A stretch of DNA of 46,758 bases from a virus. The notes beneath the pieces were generated by a model. That model saw nothing but the letters and a program-made list of their open reading frames with translations, had not been told where the DNA came from and made no database searches. The first letter of the stretch is position 1; each line of letters starts with the position of its first letter. The translations under genes and the position numbers were made by a program. Below, one piece after another: positions 14,758-23,790 of this stretch. Location: positions 1 through 46,758 of the IMG/VR virus record IMGVR_UViG_3300009159_000103. One strand, 5' to 3'.

Positions 14758-15739
14758 GGCCACTTTAACTACACGAGACCAATTTAAAGAATATTGCTTG
14801 CGTAAACTTGGCAAGCCCGTCATCGAGATTAACGTAGATGATGATCAAGTAGAAGACCGCATTGACGAAGCTTTGAAGTATTATTACGATTATCACTTTG
14901 ATGGTACAGAGAAACAATTCTATAGTTACATATTCCAAGCCAGTGACTTTCCAGACGCCGTAAAAGAAATCAAAGTTTATGATGGCGGTACAGCGTATTC
15001 AAATAATGATACGGTCACGATTACTGCTACGACTGGTGATACTACTGGTGCATCAGCTACTGCAACGCTTAGAACTTATGCGAATGGTACAATTAGTGCA
15101 ATTACTGTAACAGCTGTTGGATCTGGGTATAGACTCGATCCAAACGTAACTATCACAACCAGCACTGGTTCTGGAGCTAGCGTTGAAGCTTTTAAAGGCG
15201 GATACGTAACGATTCCCCAAAACATAATTGGTGTCGTGAACATATTTGATATTGGCGATTACATCGCGACAAATAACATATTCAACATTCGTTATCAGAT
15301 CGCACTTAACGATTTGTATAGTCTTACTTATCAGTCAATGGTTCCCTATTACATGGCGTTCCAGCATATTCAATTGCTTGAGCAATTACTTGTTGGTAAA
15401 CAACCAATTCGCTACAATAGAAATACGAATCGTTTATACATTGATGTTAATTGGGATAAGATTCAAGTTGGTCAATACCTATTAGTCGAAGCATATCAGA
15501 TTGTTGATCCAGCTAAGTATACTGACGTATGGAACGATCGTTGGCTCCAAAGATATGCATCAGCACTAATTAAGAAGCAATGGGGAACTAACCTAACCAA
15601 GTTTAATGGTTTGCAACTTCCCGGCGGCGTTACATTTAATGGCGAAAAGATTTATAACGATTCTCACGATGAAATAGAAAAACTCGAGAATGAGATGGCT
15701 GTATCTTATTCACTTCCGTCTTATGACATGATCGGGTAA
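14756..15739 (+). CDS. 13: neck protein gp13 with an inserted beta domain
   Basis: 327 residues. The N-terminal TRDQFKEYCLRKLGKPVIEINV and VEDRIDEALKYYYDYHFDG, and the C-terminal half (YQSMVPYYMAFQHIQLLEQ, VNWDKIQVGQYLLVEAYQI, WLQRYASALIKKQWG), are typical of gp13, which with gp14 completes the head and joins it to the tail. Between about residues 66 and 150 a beta-rich, Thr/Gly-rich insert (VYDGGTAYSNNDTVTI ... VGSGYRLDPNVTITT) interrupts the usual 'P..I..VV.IF' continuity, which resumes at TIPQNIIGVVNIF. The insert resembles GSGY-type repeats of phage fibre proteins and may project from the neck. Confidence 0.85.
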   Translation: MATLTTRDQFKEYCLRKLGKPVIEINVDDDQVEDRIDEALKYYYDYHFDGTEKQFYSYIFQASDFPDAVKEIKVYDGGTAYSNNDTVTITATTGDTTGASATATLRTYANGTISAITVTAVGSGYRLDPNVTITTSTGSGASVEAFKGGYVTIPQNIIGVVNIFDIGDYIATNNIFNIRYQIALNDLYSLTYQSMVPYYMAFQHIQLLEQLLVGKQPIRYNRNTNRLYIDVNWDKIQVGQYLLVEAYQIVDPAKYTDVWNDRWLQRYASALIKKQWGTNLTKFNGLQLPGGVTFNGEKIYNDSHDEIEKLENEMAVSYSLPSYDMIG

Positions 15740-15742
15740 TTT

Positions 15743-16477
15743 ATGGCAACTTCGCTCTTCTTTAATAACTTCAATTCTTCTGCCGAACAGAATCTTATTG
15801 AAGACCTAATCATTGAAACGATTAGGATCTATGGCATTGACGTATATTACATTCCTAGGACTGTAAATAATAAAGATGCAGTTTTTAGAGAAGGTTCAAC
15901 TTATTCATATAATTCGGCTTATTTGATTGAAGCTTATATCAGAAACGTTGATGGATTTACTGGCGACGGTGAATTTCTTTCGAAGTTTGGTATACAAGTT
16001 CAAGATCAAATGGTCTTGACTATGGCGCAAAGAACGTTCTTAGCTGAAGTTGGAAATTATAATTCAGAGATTCGTCCTAATGAAGGCGATCTTATTTGGT
16101 TCCCACTTACTAAATCAGTATTCCAGATTAAGAAAGCTGACGTTAAACCCATATTCTATCAACTTGGTGCACTTCAGACTTATGATTTAACTGTTGAGCT
16201 TTACGAAACAAACAGCGAAATTTTCAATACTGGCATTACTGAGATTGACAATAAGTATAACGCGCTTTCCTTGGCATCAGATGCCTATAATATTCTTGCT
16301 GAAAATGGAAATGTTATTATCACGCAATACGGCGAGCGTATCATACTTGAAAGTTATAAAGTCGAAAATATAGATATTCAAGCCGAAAATCAGATTTTTG
16401 AAACTGAAGGCCTAGAATTCATAGACTTTACTGAGTTTGATCCATTCAGCGAAAAGGCAGGGGGCAACAGGACGTAA
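15743..16477 (+). CDS. 14: neck protein gp14
   Basis: 244 residues (T4 gp14 is about 256). Begins SLFFNNFNSSAEQNLIEDLIIETIRIYGIDVYYIPR, the recognisable gp14 start, followed by AYIRNVDGFTGDGEFLSKFGIQ and PNEGDLIWFPLTKSVFQIKK. gp14 attaches with gp13 to the portal to close the packaged head and receive the tail. It starts 3 bp after gp13 and its stop overlaps the gp15 start by 1 base (TAATG). Confidence 0.9.
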   Translation: MATSLFFNNFNSSAEQNLIEDLIIETIRIYGIDVYYIPRTVNNKDAVFREGSTYSYNSAYLIEAYIRNVDGFTGDGEFLSKFGIQVQDQMVLTMAQRTFLAEVGNYNSEIRPNEGDLIWFPLTKSVFQIKKADVKPIFYQLGALQTYDLTVELYETNSEIFNTGITEIDNKYNALSLASDAYNILAENGNVIITQYGERIILESYKVENIDIQAENQIFETEGLEFIDFTEFDPFSEKAGGNRT

Positions 16478-17289
16478 TGCTTTCAGTTCCTTTTTATCAC
16501 TCATTACTTCGCAAGTACGTAGTTATATTCGGCACTCTATTTAATAACATCAGAGTTGAAAAATTAAATTCTGATGGAACAGTTGCTTTAACATTAAAAG
16601 TTCCGATAGCTTATGGACCACGCGAAAAGTTTTTAGCTCGTGTAGATGCTAATCCCACTGGTATTGTTGACGCTGCGGCAATCCTTCCTAGGATTGGTTT
16701 CGAAATAACTGGAATACGGTATGCTAGCGAAAGAAAACTTCAGACTACTATTCCATTATATACGAATCAAAACGTTAGTGGAAATAGCGTTCTAAAGAAA
16801 GTATATTCACCGGTTCCATATGACATAGAATTCACTATGTCTATTATGGCTAAACAGACTGAAGACGCGACTAGGATTGTTGAACAGATTCTTCCATACT
16901 TCACTCCAGAATGGACTATCTCAGCGCAACTTCTAGCAGACTTTCCGAAAACTACTGATATTCCAATTGTGATTGGATCAGTTAGTATAGAAGATCTTTA
17001 TTCGGGTGACTTTACTCAGCGCAGAGCTTTAATTTGGACTATGACTTTCACGATGAAAGCTTATCTTTATGGTCCCGTTACAAACGCAAAACAGATTAAA
17101 ATTGCTACAGTCAAGTCTTACGCTCCTATGACTGCTAACTTAGCGCTTCAAAGCATAGTAACTCAACCTGGGCTTGATGCAAATGGAAATCCTACTACTG
17201 TCATTGGAGATTCTATAGCATATACTTCGATTGATGAAACTGATAATTTTGATTACATCATAACAACAACGGATTTCCCAAGTGGCTGA
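16477..17289 (+). CDS. 15: tail sheath stabiliser / completion protein gp15
   Basis: 270 residues, essentially the T4 length. The N-terminus VPFYHSLLRKYVVIFGTLFNNIRVEK and KVPIAYGPREKFLARV are the conserved gp15 signature; the C-terminal half contains FTMSIMAKQTEDATRIVEQILPYFTPEW. gp15 forms a hexamer capping the finished tail and contacts sheath and tube. It is overlapped by 8 bp at its 3' end by the gp16 start. Confidence 0.9.
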   Translation: MLSVPFYHSLLRKYVVIFGTLFNNIRVEKLNSDGTVALTLKVPIAYGPREKFLARVDANPTGIVDAAAILPRIGFEITGIRYASERKLQTTIPLYTNQNVSGNSVLKKVYSPVPYDIEFTMSIMAKQTEDATRIVEQILPYFTPEWTISAQLLADFPKTTDIPIVIGSVSIEDLYSGDFTQRRALIWTMTFTMKAYLYGPVTNAKQIKIATVKSYAPMTANLALQSIVTQPGLDANGNPTTVIGDSIAYTSIDETDNFDYIITTTDFPSG

Positions 17290-17668
17290 TAGAAGAGACG
17301 TGATCGGGCAGAGTTTAAATCTTCCTGAACTTCCAAGAATAAAAACGATGGGTTTAGCTCCAAATACGTCGTCGGACGATTATGAGTTCGCGCGGGGTAA
17401 TCTCTATAGTTTAATCAATAAAGGAAACGATGCTTTAGAAGAGATCTTCGATGTTGCTAAACAATCGGAATCTCCTAGAGCTTTTGAAGTCGTTACTAAT
17501 CTTTTGAAGACGATGGTTGATGCGAATAAAGATCTTCTTGACTTAGCAAAGAAGCAAAAAGAACTTCAGGCTAAAGATGATGATGGTGGCCCTAAAACAA
17601 TAAACAATAATTTGATCTTAACTTCAGCCGAACTCTTGAAGATGATAAAGAACGACAAAGACCAATGA
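17282..17668 (+). CDS. 16: small terminase subunit gp16
   Basis: 128 residues from a GTG start. Mostly helical: DYEFARGNLYSLINKGNDALEEIFDVAKQSESPRAFEVVTNLLKTM is the characteristic central hairpin of T4-like gp16, which assembles into a ring that recognises DNA and stimulates the gp17 ATPase. It is shorter than T4 gp16 (about 164), with a short Asp/Gly linker and a C-terminal helix. It overlaps gp15 by 8 bp and gp17 by 4 bp (ATGA). Confidence 0.85.
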   Translation: MADRRDVIGQSLNLPELPRIKTMGLAPNTSSDDYEFARGNLYSLINKGNDALEEIFDVAKQSESPRAFEVVTNLLKTMVDANKDLLDLAKKQKELQAKDDDGGPKTINNNLILTSAELLKMIKNDKDQ

Positions 17669-19272
17669 GTGAGATTTATTTAGGTAATAAGAACTTAAAG
17701 AGACGTGATGTGAAGATCCCCTTCACCGCGGATCAAGTTCAAGAATATCTAAAGTGTGCTAGAGATGTTGAATATTTTTGCGCCAAGTACGTTAAGATTG
17801 TTAACGTTGATCGGGGTCTGATAGACTTTCAGCCTTATAAGTATCAAGTTAAAATGTTTGACGTGTTCGACGAAAATCGATATACGATATGCAAAATGCC
17901 TCGACAAGTTGGTAAAACCACGGGTGTTGTAGGATATCTTTTACACAAAGCATTATTTAATGAAAACTATAACACCGCAGTCCTCGCAAACAAAGAGAGA
18001 CAAGCGCGTGAGATCTTATCAAGAGTTCAATTAGCTTACGAATGGCTTCCAAAATGGATGCAGCAAGGAATCATTGAATGGAATAAAGGAAGCATTGAAC
18101 TCGAAAATGGTTCTAAGATTTTTGCTTCTTCTACGTCATCAACGGCCGTTCGTGGTCAATCATACAATCTGATTTACTTAGACGAATTTGCGTTCGTTCC
18201 TCGTAACATTCAAGACCAGTTCTTTGCTTCAGTCTTTCCAACGATTTCATCGGGTGAAACTACAAAGCTCATCATCACTTCAACTCCAAATGGTATGGAT
18301 CTTTTCTATAAGATATGGATGGATTCTGAACAAGATAGAAACACCTATGCCAGAGTAGACGTTCATTGGTCAGACGTTCCAGGTCGTGATGAAGTCTGGA
18401 AAGAGTTGATGATTAAGAACACTTCAATCGATCAATTCCGTCAGGAATTTGAGTGTGAGTTTCTTGGATCGTCTAATACGCTTATTCATCCATCTATTTT
18501 GTCAAAGTTAGTATTCTTTCCGCCGTCTACAATTCAACTCGGTGTTAACGTATTTACAGATCCAAAGAAAGATCACCAATACTTTATGACAGTTGACTTA
18601 GCTGAAGGGCTTGGGCAGGATAGTTCAGCATTTACAATAATAGATGTTACTACTGTTCCTTACGAAGTAGTTGCTACTTATCAGAATTCCAGTATTTCGG
18701 AACTTTTGTTCCCAACTCTTATTATGAATGTTGCTAAGTACTTTAATGAAGCTTGGGTATTAATTGAAACCAATATAGGATCTCAAGTAGTTAATATTCT
18801 TCACCAAGATCTCGAATATGAAAACGTAGTTACTACGCAGGTTGGCGGCAGAAAAGGTGTTTCTCTTGGATCCGGCGGGTCTCAGAGTCGCTTAGGCATG
18901 AAAACCACTAAACTTACTAAAAGAATAGGGTGTACAAACCTTAAGTCAATGGTTGAGTCTCATAAAATTAAACTCAACGACTTTAACATCATACAACAAC
19001 TTTCTACTTATGTAGCTGATAGAACTTCTTATAATGCAGAAGAAGGTCACCATGACGATTTAGTCATGTGTCTAGTATTATTCTCATGGATGGTTAGCCA
19101 AGAGTACTTTAAACAGTTATCAGATACCGACGTTCGTCAAAAAATCCTTGAAGAAAATGAAAGACAGATAGAAGAGAATATGTCTCCCTTTGGTTACCAA
19201 GACGATGGTATGCCCGTAGATGAGGCGGTTATAGTTTCTAGTAGTGAATTTGATAATTGGTTTATAAGCTAG
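17665..19272 (+). CDS. 17: large terminase subunit gp17
   Basis: 535 residues (T4 about 610). Motor domain: Walker A CKMPRQVGKTT near residues 76-86, Walker B LIYLDEFAFV near 170-179 with the catalytic Glu after the Asp, and the coupling motif ITSTPNG near 208-214. Nuclease domain: TVDLAEGLGQDSSAF near 308 (first metal Asp), LIETN near 370, and HHDDLVMCLVL near 465 (last acidic pair). It pumps DNA into the prohead and cuts headful genomes. Strongly coupled to gp16. The next gene (gp18) begins a separate late transcription unit after 60 bp. Confidence 0.95.
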   Translation: MSEIYLGNKNLKRRDVKIPFTADQVQEYLKCARDVEYFCAKYVKIVNVDRGLIDFQPYKYQVKMFDVFDENRYTICKMPRQVGKTTGVVGYLLHKALFNENYNTAVLANKERQAREILSRVQLAYEWLPKWMQQGIIEWNKGSIELENGSKIFASSTSSTAVRGQSYNLIYLDEFAFVPRNIQDQFFASVFPTISSGETTKLIITSTPNGMDLFYKIWMDSEQDRNTYARVDVHWSDVPGRDEVWKELMIKNTSIDQFRQEFECEFLGSSNTLIHPSILSKLVFFPPSTIQLGVNVFTDPKKDHQYFMTVDLAEGLGQDSSAFTIIDVTTVPYEVVATYQNSSISELLFPTLIMNVAKYFNEAWVLIETNIGSQVVNILHQDLEYENVVTTQVGGRKGVSLGSGGSQSRLGMKTTKLTKRIGCTNLKSMVESHKIKLNDFNIIQQLSTYVADRTSYNAEEGHHDDLVMCLVLFSWMVSQEYFKQLSDTDVRQKILEENERQIEENMSPFGYQDDGMPVDEAVIVSSSEFDNWFIS

Positions 19273-19278
19273 CCTTTT

Positions 19279-19286
19279 TATAAATA
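19279..19286 (+). promoter_or_regulatory. late promoter of gene 18
   Basis: An exact TATAAATA 46 bp upstream of the gp18 ATG; +1 predicted near 19292. A 6-bp AT-only inverted repeat (ATAAAT 19280-19285, ATTTAT 19295-19300) overlaps it but is too short to weigh. The gene has a strong AAAGGAG ribosome site. Confidence 0.8.
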
Positions 19287-19332
19287 AGAATAAGATTTAT
19301 TGCTCTAGTTTTATGATATAAAGGAGAAAATC

Positions 19333-21357
19333 ATGCCATTTCAAGTAAGTCCTGGCGTCAACATCTCTGAAATTGACCTTACAACAGTTGTTCCTTCTGT
19401 GTCAACTACGCAAGGTGCAATTGCAGGTGTTTTCAGATGGGGACCAATTAACGAAAGAGTTCTTATTTCGAGCGAAGATGAACTCGCCGTAACATTCGGC
19501 AAGCCTACAGCAAACAACTTTGAAACTTGGTTTACAGCTTCAAGCTTCTTAGCTTATGGTAACCAACTTTATGTTGTTCGTAGCACTGCTAGTAACACAT
19601 ACAACTCAGTAGCTACTGTAAACAGTACTTCGGTTCATGCTAACGTTCTAGTCAAGAACAGTGACGATTATAGCACAATATCTAGTTTCGATGCTAACGT
19701 ATATTGGGTAGCAAAATATGGTGGTTATCTAGGTAATGGATTGAAGATCTCGACTTGCGAATCTCCAAACGCTTACTCAAATTCTATTACTGGTAATACT
19801 GACAGCATACCGGCTTTTAGTTTCGGGATTAATAGTAACACTCTTCAGATCGTAGTTACTTCATCTAGCGCTAACACTAACGCAAATACTATGGCAAACA
19901 CCATAGTTGGGAAGTTAAATGTTGGTGACTATATCGCAGCTGGTAACTCCACTATCGGTATTCAGAACATCAAGATCACTGCTATAGGTGCACCTTCAGT
20001 CACCGCTAACTCTACTGTTTTCACCGCTCAGGCAAACGTTTCTCTTGCCACTACTTATAACTTATCTCAGAACGTTAGTTCGAACTCGGTTACACGGTAT
20101 TGGGAATACTTCAACTTTGTTGATACGGCTCCTGGAACTTCTGCGTTTACTTTAACGGCTGGTGGTGCCGGAGATGAGATGCATATTGCTGTCGTCGACG
20201 AAGATGGTGTTTTCACCGGAAGTGCTGGTCAAGTTCTTGAAGTTTGGAAAGATCTTTCCCGTGCAACTGATGCAAAAACTGAAAATGGCGCTACAAACTT
20301 CTATCAGACTGTCATCAATGATAACTCTCGGTATGTTTTTTACGCGAACGCAAGATCTGGTGTAACTTCAAACACCGCTGCTAACATGACAGCAATCACA
20401 GTTGGACCATACACTCAGTCATTCCGCGATGGATATGATGGTGTAACTGAAAGCACTCAGACTCTTGCTAACATGGCTTCTGCGTATGCAAAGTTTGCGA
20501 AAACTGAACTAGTCGATATATCTCTAATTCTTAGTGGTAAGAATCAATACGGTACTGTTGGTGAAGGACTTGCTAATTGGATCATCGATAACATTGCGGA
20601 AGTTCGCAAAGACTGTATGGTTCTTATATCGCCAGAAAGAAGTTTAGTTGTTAACTTCGCTGGTAACAGTCCAGCAGATTCTATTATATCTTTCAGAAAT
20701 GCTATTCATAATAGTTCATACGCCGTGATGGATTCTGGTTACAAGTATATGTACGATAGATACAACGATACTTATCGTTATATTCCTCTTAATGGTGATG
20801 TTGGTGGAACTATGGTTCGTACCGATAATACTAGAGACCCATGGTTCTCTCCGGCCGGTTTCAATCGCGGTCAGATTAAGAACGTTGTTAGACTAGCTTT
20901 TAATCCAGATAAAGCAGACAGAGACGCAATTTATAAAGCTGACATTAACCCAGTCGTTAACTTTCCTGGTGAAGGTGTTGTTTTATATGGTGATAAAACT
21001 CTTCTTGGTAAACCTTCAGCTTTTGATAGGATCAACGTACGGCGTTTGTTTATCGTTCTTGAAAAAGCTATCGCAACTTCAGCTAATTTTACACTCTTTG
21101 AATTTAACGACGAATTCACGAGATCTACTTTCCGCAACCTAGTTGAACCATATCTCAGGGACATTAAGGGGCGGCGCGGTATCTATGACTTCAAAGTAGT
21201 CTGCGATGAAACTAATAACACACCCGAGCGTATCGATCGCAACGAGTTCTGGGGTGACATCTACATCAAGCCGGCTCGTTCAATCAACTTCATCCAACTT
21301 AATTTCGTCGCTGTACGCTCAGGTGTTCAATTTGACGAAATTGTTGGTAGATTCTAA
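19333..21357 (+). CDS. 18: contractile tail sheath protein gp18
   Basis: 674 residues (T4 659). Starts FQVSPGVNISEIDLTTVVPSVSTTQGAIAGVFRWGP, the standard sheath N-terminus that links neighbouring subunits. The C-terminal domain includes NPVVNFPGEGVVLYGDKTL, FDRINVRRLFIVLEKAI and IYIKPARSINFIQLNFVAVRSG, the most conserved part of contractile sheaths. The middle (about residues 90-300) is Asn/Ser/Thr-rich and variable, as expected for the outward-facing domain. It is followed by gp19 after 16 bp, presumably on the same late transcript. Confidence 0.95.
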   Translation: MPFQVSPGVNISEIDLTTVVPSVSTTQGAIAGVFRWGPINERVLISSEDELAVTFGKPTANNFETWFTASSFLAYGNQLYVVRSTASNTYNSVATVNSTSVHANVLVKNSDDYSTISSFDANVYWVAKYGGYLGNGLKISTCESPNAYSNSITGNTDSIPAFSFGINSNTLQIVVTSSSANTNANTMANTIVGKLNVGDYIAAGNSTIGIQNIKITAIGAPSVTANSTVFTAQANVSLATTYNLSQNVSSNSVTRYWEYFNFVDTAPGTSAFTLTAGGAGDEMHIAVVDEDGVFTGSAGQVLEVWKDLSRATDAKTENGATNFYQTVINDNSRYVFYANARSGVTSNTAANMTAITVGPYTQSFRDGYDGVTESTQTLANMASAYAKFAKTELVDISLILSGKNQYGTVGEGLANWIIDNIAEVRKDCMVLISPERSLVVNFAGNSPADSIISFRNAIHNSSYAVMDSGYKYMYDRYNDTYRYIPLNGDVGGTMVRTDNTRDPWFSPAGFNRGQIKNVVRLAFNPDKADRDAIYKADINPVVNFPGEGVVLYGDKTLLGKPSAFDRINVRRLFIVLEKAIATSANFTLFEFNDEFTRSTFRNLVEPYLRDIKGRRGIYDFKVVCDETNNTPERIDRNEFWGDIYIKPARSINFIQLNFVAVRSGVQFDEIVGRF

Positions 21358-21373
21358 TAGGTAGGGGTTAACA

Positions 21374-21928
21374 ATGGCTTTCTCGATAAACGACATCAGG
21401 TCGCAATTAACTCTTGGTGGCGCTCGGCCTTCACTGTTCCAAGTCACTATAACGAACCCAGTGGCTCCCATTGCGGATCTCAAGGTTCCATTCCTAACGG
21501 TGAGGGCGGAAATTCCCGCCTCCACCATTGGTAACATCGCTGTTCCATACTTCGGCCGCAAGATCTATGTGGCCGGAGATCGTACCTTTGCTCCTTGGAC
21601 TGTCACTATCATCAACGATGAAGACTTCCTAATTCGTAACGCGATGGAACAATGGAATAACTCGATTAATGCCTATGAAGGTAACATCAATAAGCTTGCT
21701 TCTGGAGCGCCTGCGCTCTATAAGTCTCAAGCTTCTGTTACCCACTTTGGTAAAGCTGGCGAAGTGCTTAGGATTTATCAATTCAATGGCATCTTCCCGG
21801 TTGAAGTCTCGAACATCGGTCTTGATTGGAACACTCAAGACCAGCTGGAAGAGTTTAACGTAACCTTCTTATACGATAACTTCGAGATCATCGGTGGCAA
21901 TACCGGTAATGCCGGCGGCGCTACTTAA
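21374..21928 (+). CDS. 19: tail tube protein gp19
   Basis: 184 residues (T4 163). SINDIRSQLTLGGARPSLFQVTITNP, VPFLTVRAEIPASTIGNIAVPYFGRKIYVAGDRTFAPWTVTIINDEDF and the C-terminal VSNIGLDWNTQDQLEEFNVTFLYDNFEI are the classical tube fold landmarks. It forms the inner tail tube through which DNA passes. The gene immediately follows the sheath gene. An inverted repeat with a late promoter lies 9 bp after its stop. Confidence 0.95.
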   Translation: MAFSINDIRSQLTLGGARPSLFQVTITNPVAPIADLKVPFLTVRAEIPASTIGNIAVPYFGRKIYVAGDRTFAPWTVTIINDEDFLIRNAMEQWNNSINAYEGNINKLASGAPALYKSQASVTHFGKAGEVLRIYQFNGIFPVEVSNIGLDWNTQDQLEEFNVTFLYDNFEIIGGNTGNAGGAT

Positions 21929-21937
21929 CACTAGAAA

Positions 21938-21965
21938 AGCCGTTATAAATAATACTGTAACGGCT
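21938..21965 (+). promoter_or_regulatory. late promoter of gene 20 inside an 8-bp inverted repeat
   Basis: AGCCGTTA (21938-21945) and TAACGGCT (21958-21965) form a perfect 8-bp stem with a 12-base loop beginning TAAATA. TATAAATA (21944-21951) spans the left arm and the loop. Predicted +1 is G21957, so the late RNA begins with GTAACGGCT and lacks the left arm. No U-run follows, so a simple intrinsic terminator for gp19 is unlikely. Confidence 0.8.
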
Positions 21966-21983
21966 ATTTCATAGGAAATCATT

Positions 21984-23543
21984 ATGCAATTATTTGGATT
22001 TGAAATCAGGCGAAAAGAAGATCAGCCTCTTGAGTCTTTTGCCCCAGAACTAAAAGATGATGGTGCCGTAGTAGTAGCCGCAGGAGGCATGTACGGTACC
22101 TACATCGATTTAGATGGGACGGCAAGAACTGAGGCTGAACTTGTTTCTAAATACAGAGAGATCTCGCTTGAAGCTGAGATTGAAAAGGCAGTTGATGACA
22201 TCGTCAACGAAGCCATTGATACAGACTCAAATGAAGTCGTAGAAATAAATCTTGAAAAAATAGAATACGGTGATGACGTAAAGAATCGGATCCGCGAAGA
22301 GTTTAAAGTTATTCTCAGACTCTTTAACTTCAATAATGAAGCTTATGAGATCTTTAAACGCTGGTACGTAGATGGCCGTCTATACTATCATGCGATCATC
22401 GATGAAAAGGCGCCCCGCGAAGGCATCCAAGAGATACGCTATCTAGATCCTCGCAAGATTCGTAAAGTTCGCGAAGTCAAGAAAGAACCTAAAGGTCCAA
22501 TTGTCGTTCAAAAGACGAAAAGAGAATACTTTGTTTATTCTGATCGCTCTTTTCAAGTGTCTCCAGGAAATGCTGGGATGGCGCAAGATAATAACTCGAC
22601 TGGCGGATTGAGAATTGCAACAGATTCTATAATCCACGTTACATCCGGTCTTATGGATAAGAATAACCAGATGGTTTACTCTTATCTGCAAAAAGCGATT
22701 AAGCCTATAAATCAGTTAAGAACGCTTGAAGATGCTACTGTCATCTATCGTATTTCTCGTGCTCCTGAACGGCGTATTTTCTATATTGACGTTGGTAACC
22801 TACCTAAACTTAAAGCAGAACAATATCTCAGAGACATGATGGTTCGTCACAAGAATCGGTTAGTCTATGACGCTGTTACTGGTGAGGTTCGTGATGACCG
22901 AAAGTTCATGACGATGCTAGAAGATTACTGGCTTCCACGCCGTGAAGGTAATCGCGGTACTGAAATTACTACGCTTCCGTCTGGTCAGAACCTTGGTAAG
23001 ATGGAAGATGTTGAATACTTTCAGATGAAATTATTTCGCTCTCTTAATATTCCAGTGTCAAGATTGAATACTGAGACAGCAAACGTATTGGGTCGCTCTT
23101 CTGAGATCTCGAGAGACGAAGTCAAGTTCACTAAGTTTGTTGGACGTCTTCGCCGCAGATTCTCGATGTTATTCTTGGAAGCGCTCAAGAAGCAATTAGT
23201 TCTTAAAGGAATTTGTTCAGAAGAAGATTGGTCGTCTCTTCAGCAACAGATCACCTTTGATTATACTAAAGACAATCACTTTGAAGAGTTCAAAAATGCT
23301 GAAGTCATTCAAGGTAGGATCAATATTCTGAACCAATTAATGCCTTATATCGGTAGGTACTACTCAGACATTTGGATTCGCAAGAATGTCTTAAAGATGA
23401 ATGAACAGGAAATTTCCGATATGATGGATGAAATGGAACAAGAAAAAGTTCCGTTGATGCCACCAACAGATCCGGGACAACCTGCTCCACCACCACCTAT
23501 TGCTAATAAGCCAAACATTCCAGGTACTGGCGAACAGTACTAA
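21984..23543 (+). CDS. 20: portal protein gp20
   Basis: 519 residues (T4 524). Landmarks are EAEIEKAVDDIVNEAI, FKRWYVDGRLYYHAIID, IQEIRYLDPRKIRKVREV, YRISRAPERRIFYIDVGNLPK and LGRSSEISRDEVKFTKFV, all typical of the T4-type dodecameric portal. It initiates prohead assembly and is the gate for packaging. The C-terminus is Pro-rich (PPTDPGQPAPPPPIANKPN). It has its own late promoter, while gp67 downstream has another. Confidence 0.95.
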   Translation: MQLFGFEIRRKEDQPLESFAPELKDDGAVVVAAGGMYGTYIDLDGTARTEAELVSKYREISLEAEIEKAVDDIVNEAIDTDSNEVVEINLEKIEYGDDVKNRIREEFKVILRLFNFNNEAYEIFKRWYVDGRLYYHAIIDEKAPREGIQEIRYLDPRKIRKVREVKKEPKGPIVVQKTKREYFVYSDRSFQVSPGNAGMAQDNNSTGGLRIATDSIIHVTSGLMDKNNQMVYSYLQKAIKPINQLRTLEDATVIYRISRAPERRIFYIDVGNLPKLKAEQYLRDMMVRHKNRLVYDAVTGEVRDDRKFMTMLEDYWLPRREGNRGTEITTLPSGQNLGKMEDVEYFQMKLFRSLNIPVSRLNTETANVLGRSSEISRDEVKFTKFVGRLRRRFSMLFLEALKKQLVLKGICSEEDWSSLQQQITFDYTKDNHFEEFKNAEVIQGRINILNQLMPYIGRYYSDIWIRKNVLKMNEQEISDMMDEMEQEKVPLMPPTDPGQPAPPPPIANKPNIPGTGEQY

Positions 23544-23548
23544 TTTTT

Positions 23549-23556
23549 TATAAATA
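23549..23556 (+). promoter_or_regulatory. late promoter of gene 67 and prohead core genes
   Basis: An exact TATAAATA 24 bp upstream of the gp67 ATG, right after the gp20 stop; +1 predicted near 23561-23562, just before the GGAGG ribosome site. No strong inverted repeat. Confidence 0.8.
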
Positions 23557-23579
23557 CTTTGTAGATTTTGGAGGAAATT

Positions 23580-23786
23580 ATGACTGAAGTATCTGATATT
23601 TTTCACTCGGCATTCACTAAAGATGCTATCGCACTCAAAGCTGCTGTTGATGCAGCAATGATTGAAAGGTCGCAACAGGCTATCACTGCGATTACTGCTG
23701 ACGTTTCAGCTAGCATGTTTGGGGCTACTACAGGTGAAGATTCCTCTGATGAAGAAACCGCAGAAGACGTAAATCAGGAAGAATAA
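23580..23786 (+). CDS. 67: prohead core protein gp67-like
   Basis: 68 residues from the ATG at 23580, which has GGAGG at 23570-23574; an in-frame TTG four codons upstream is not needed. DIFHSAFTKDAIALKAAVDAAMIERSQQAI is followed by an acidic tail (GEDSSDEETAEDVNQEE). Position between portal and protease, small size and acidic C-terminus fit gp67, a scaffold core component that T4 gp21 cleaves to internal peptides. Confidence 0.7.
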   Translation: MTEVSDIFHSAFTKDAIALKAAVDAAMIERSQQAITAITADVSASMFGATTGEDSSDEETAEDVNQEE

Positions 23787-23790
23787 TCAG

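Noticed and set aside
21938-21965. Plain intrinsic terminator of gene 19
   Set aside because: No U-run follows the right arm, the loop contains a late promoter box, and the same geometry recurs at other late promoters.
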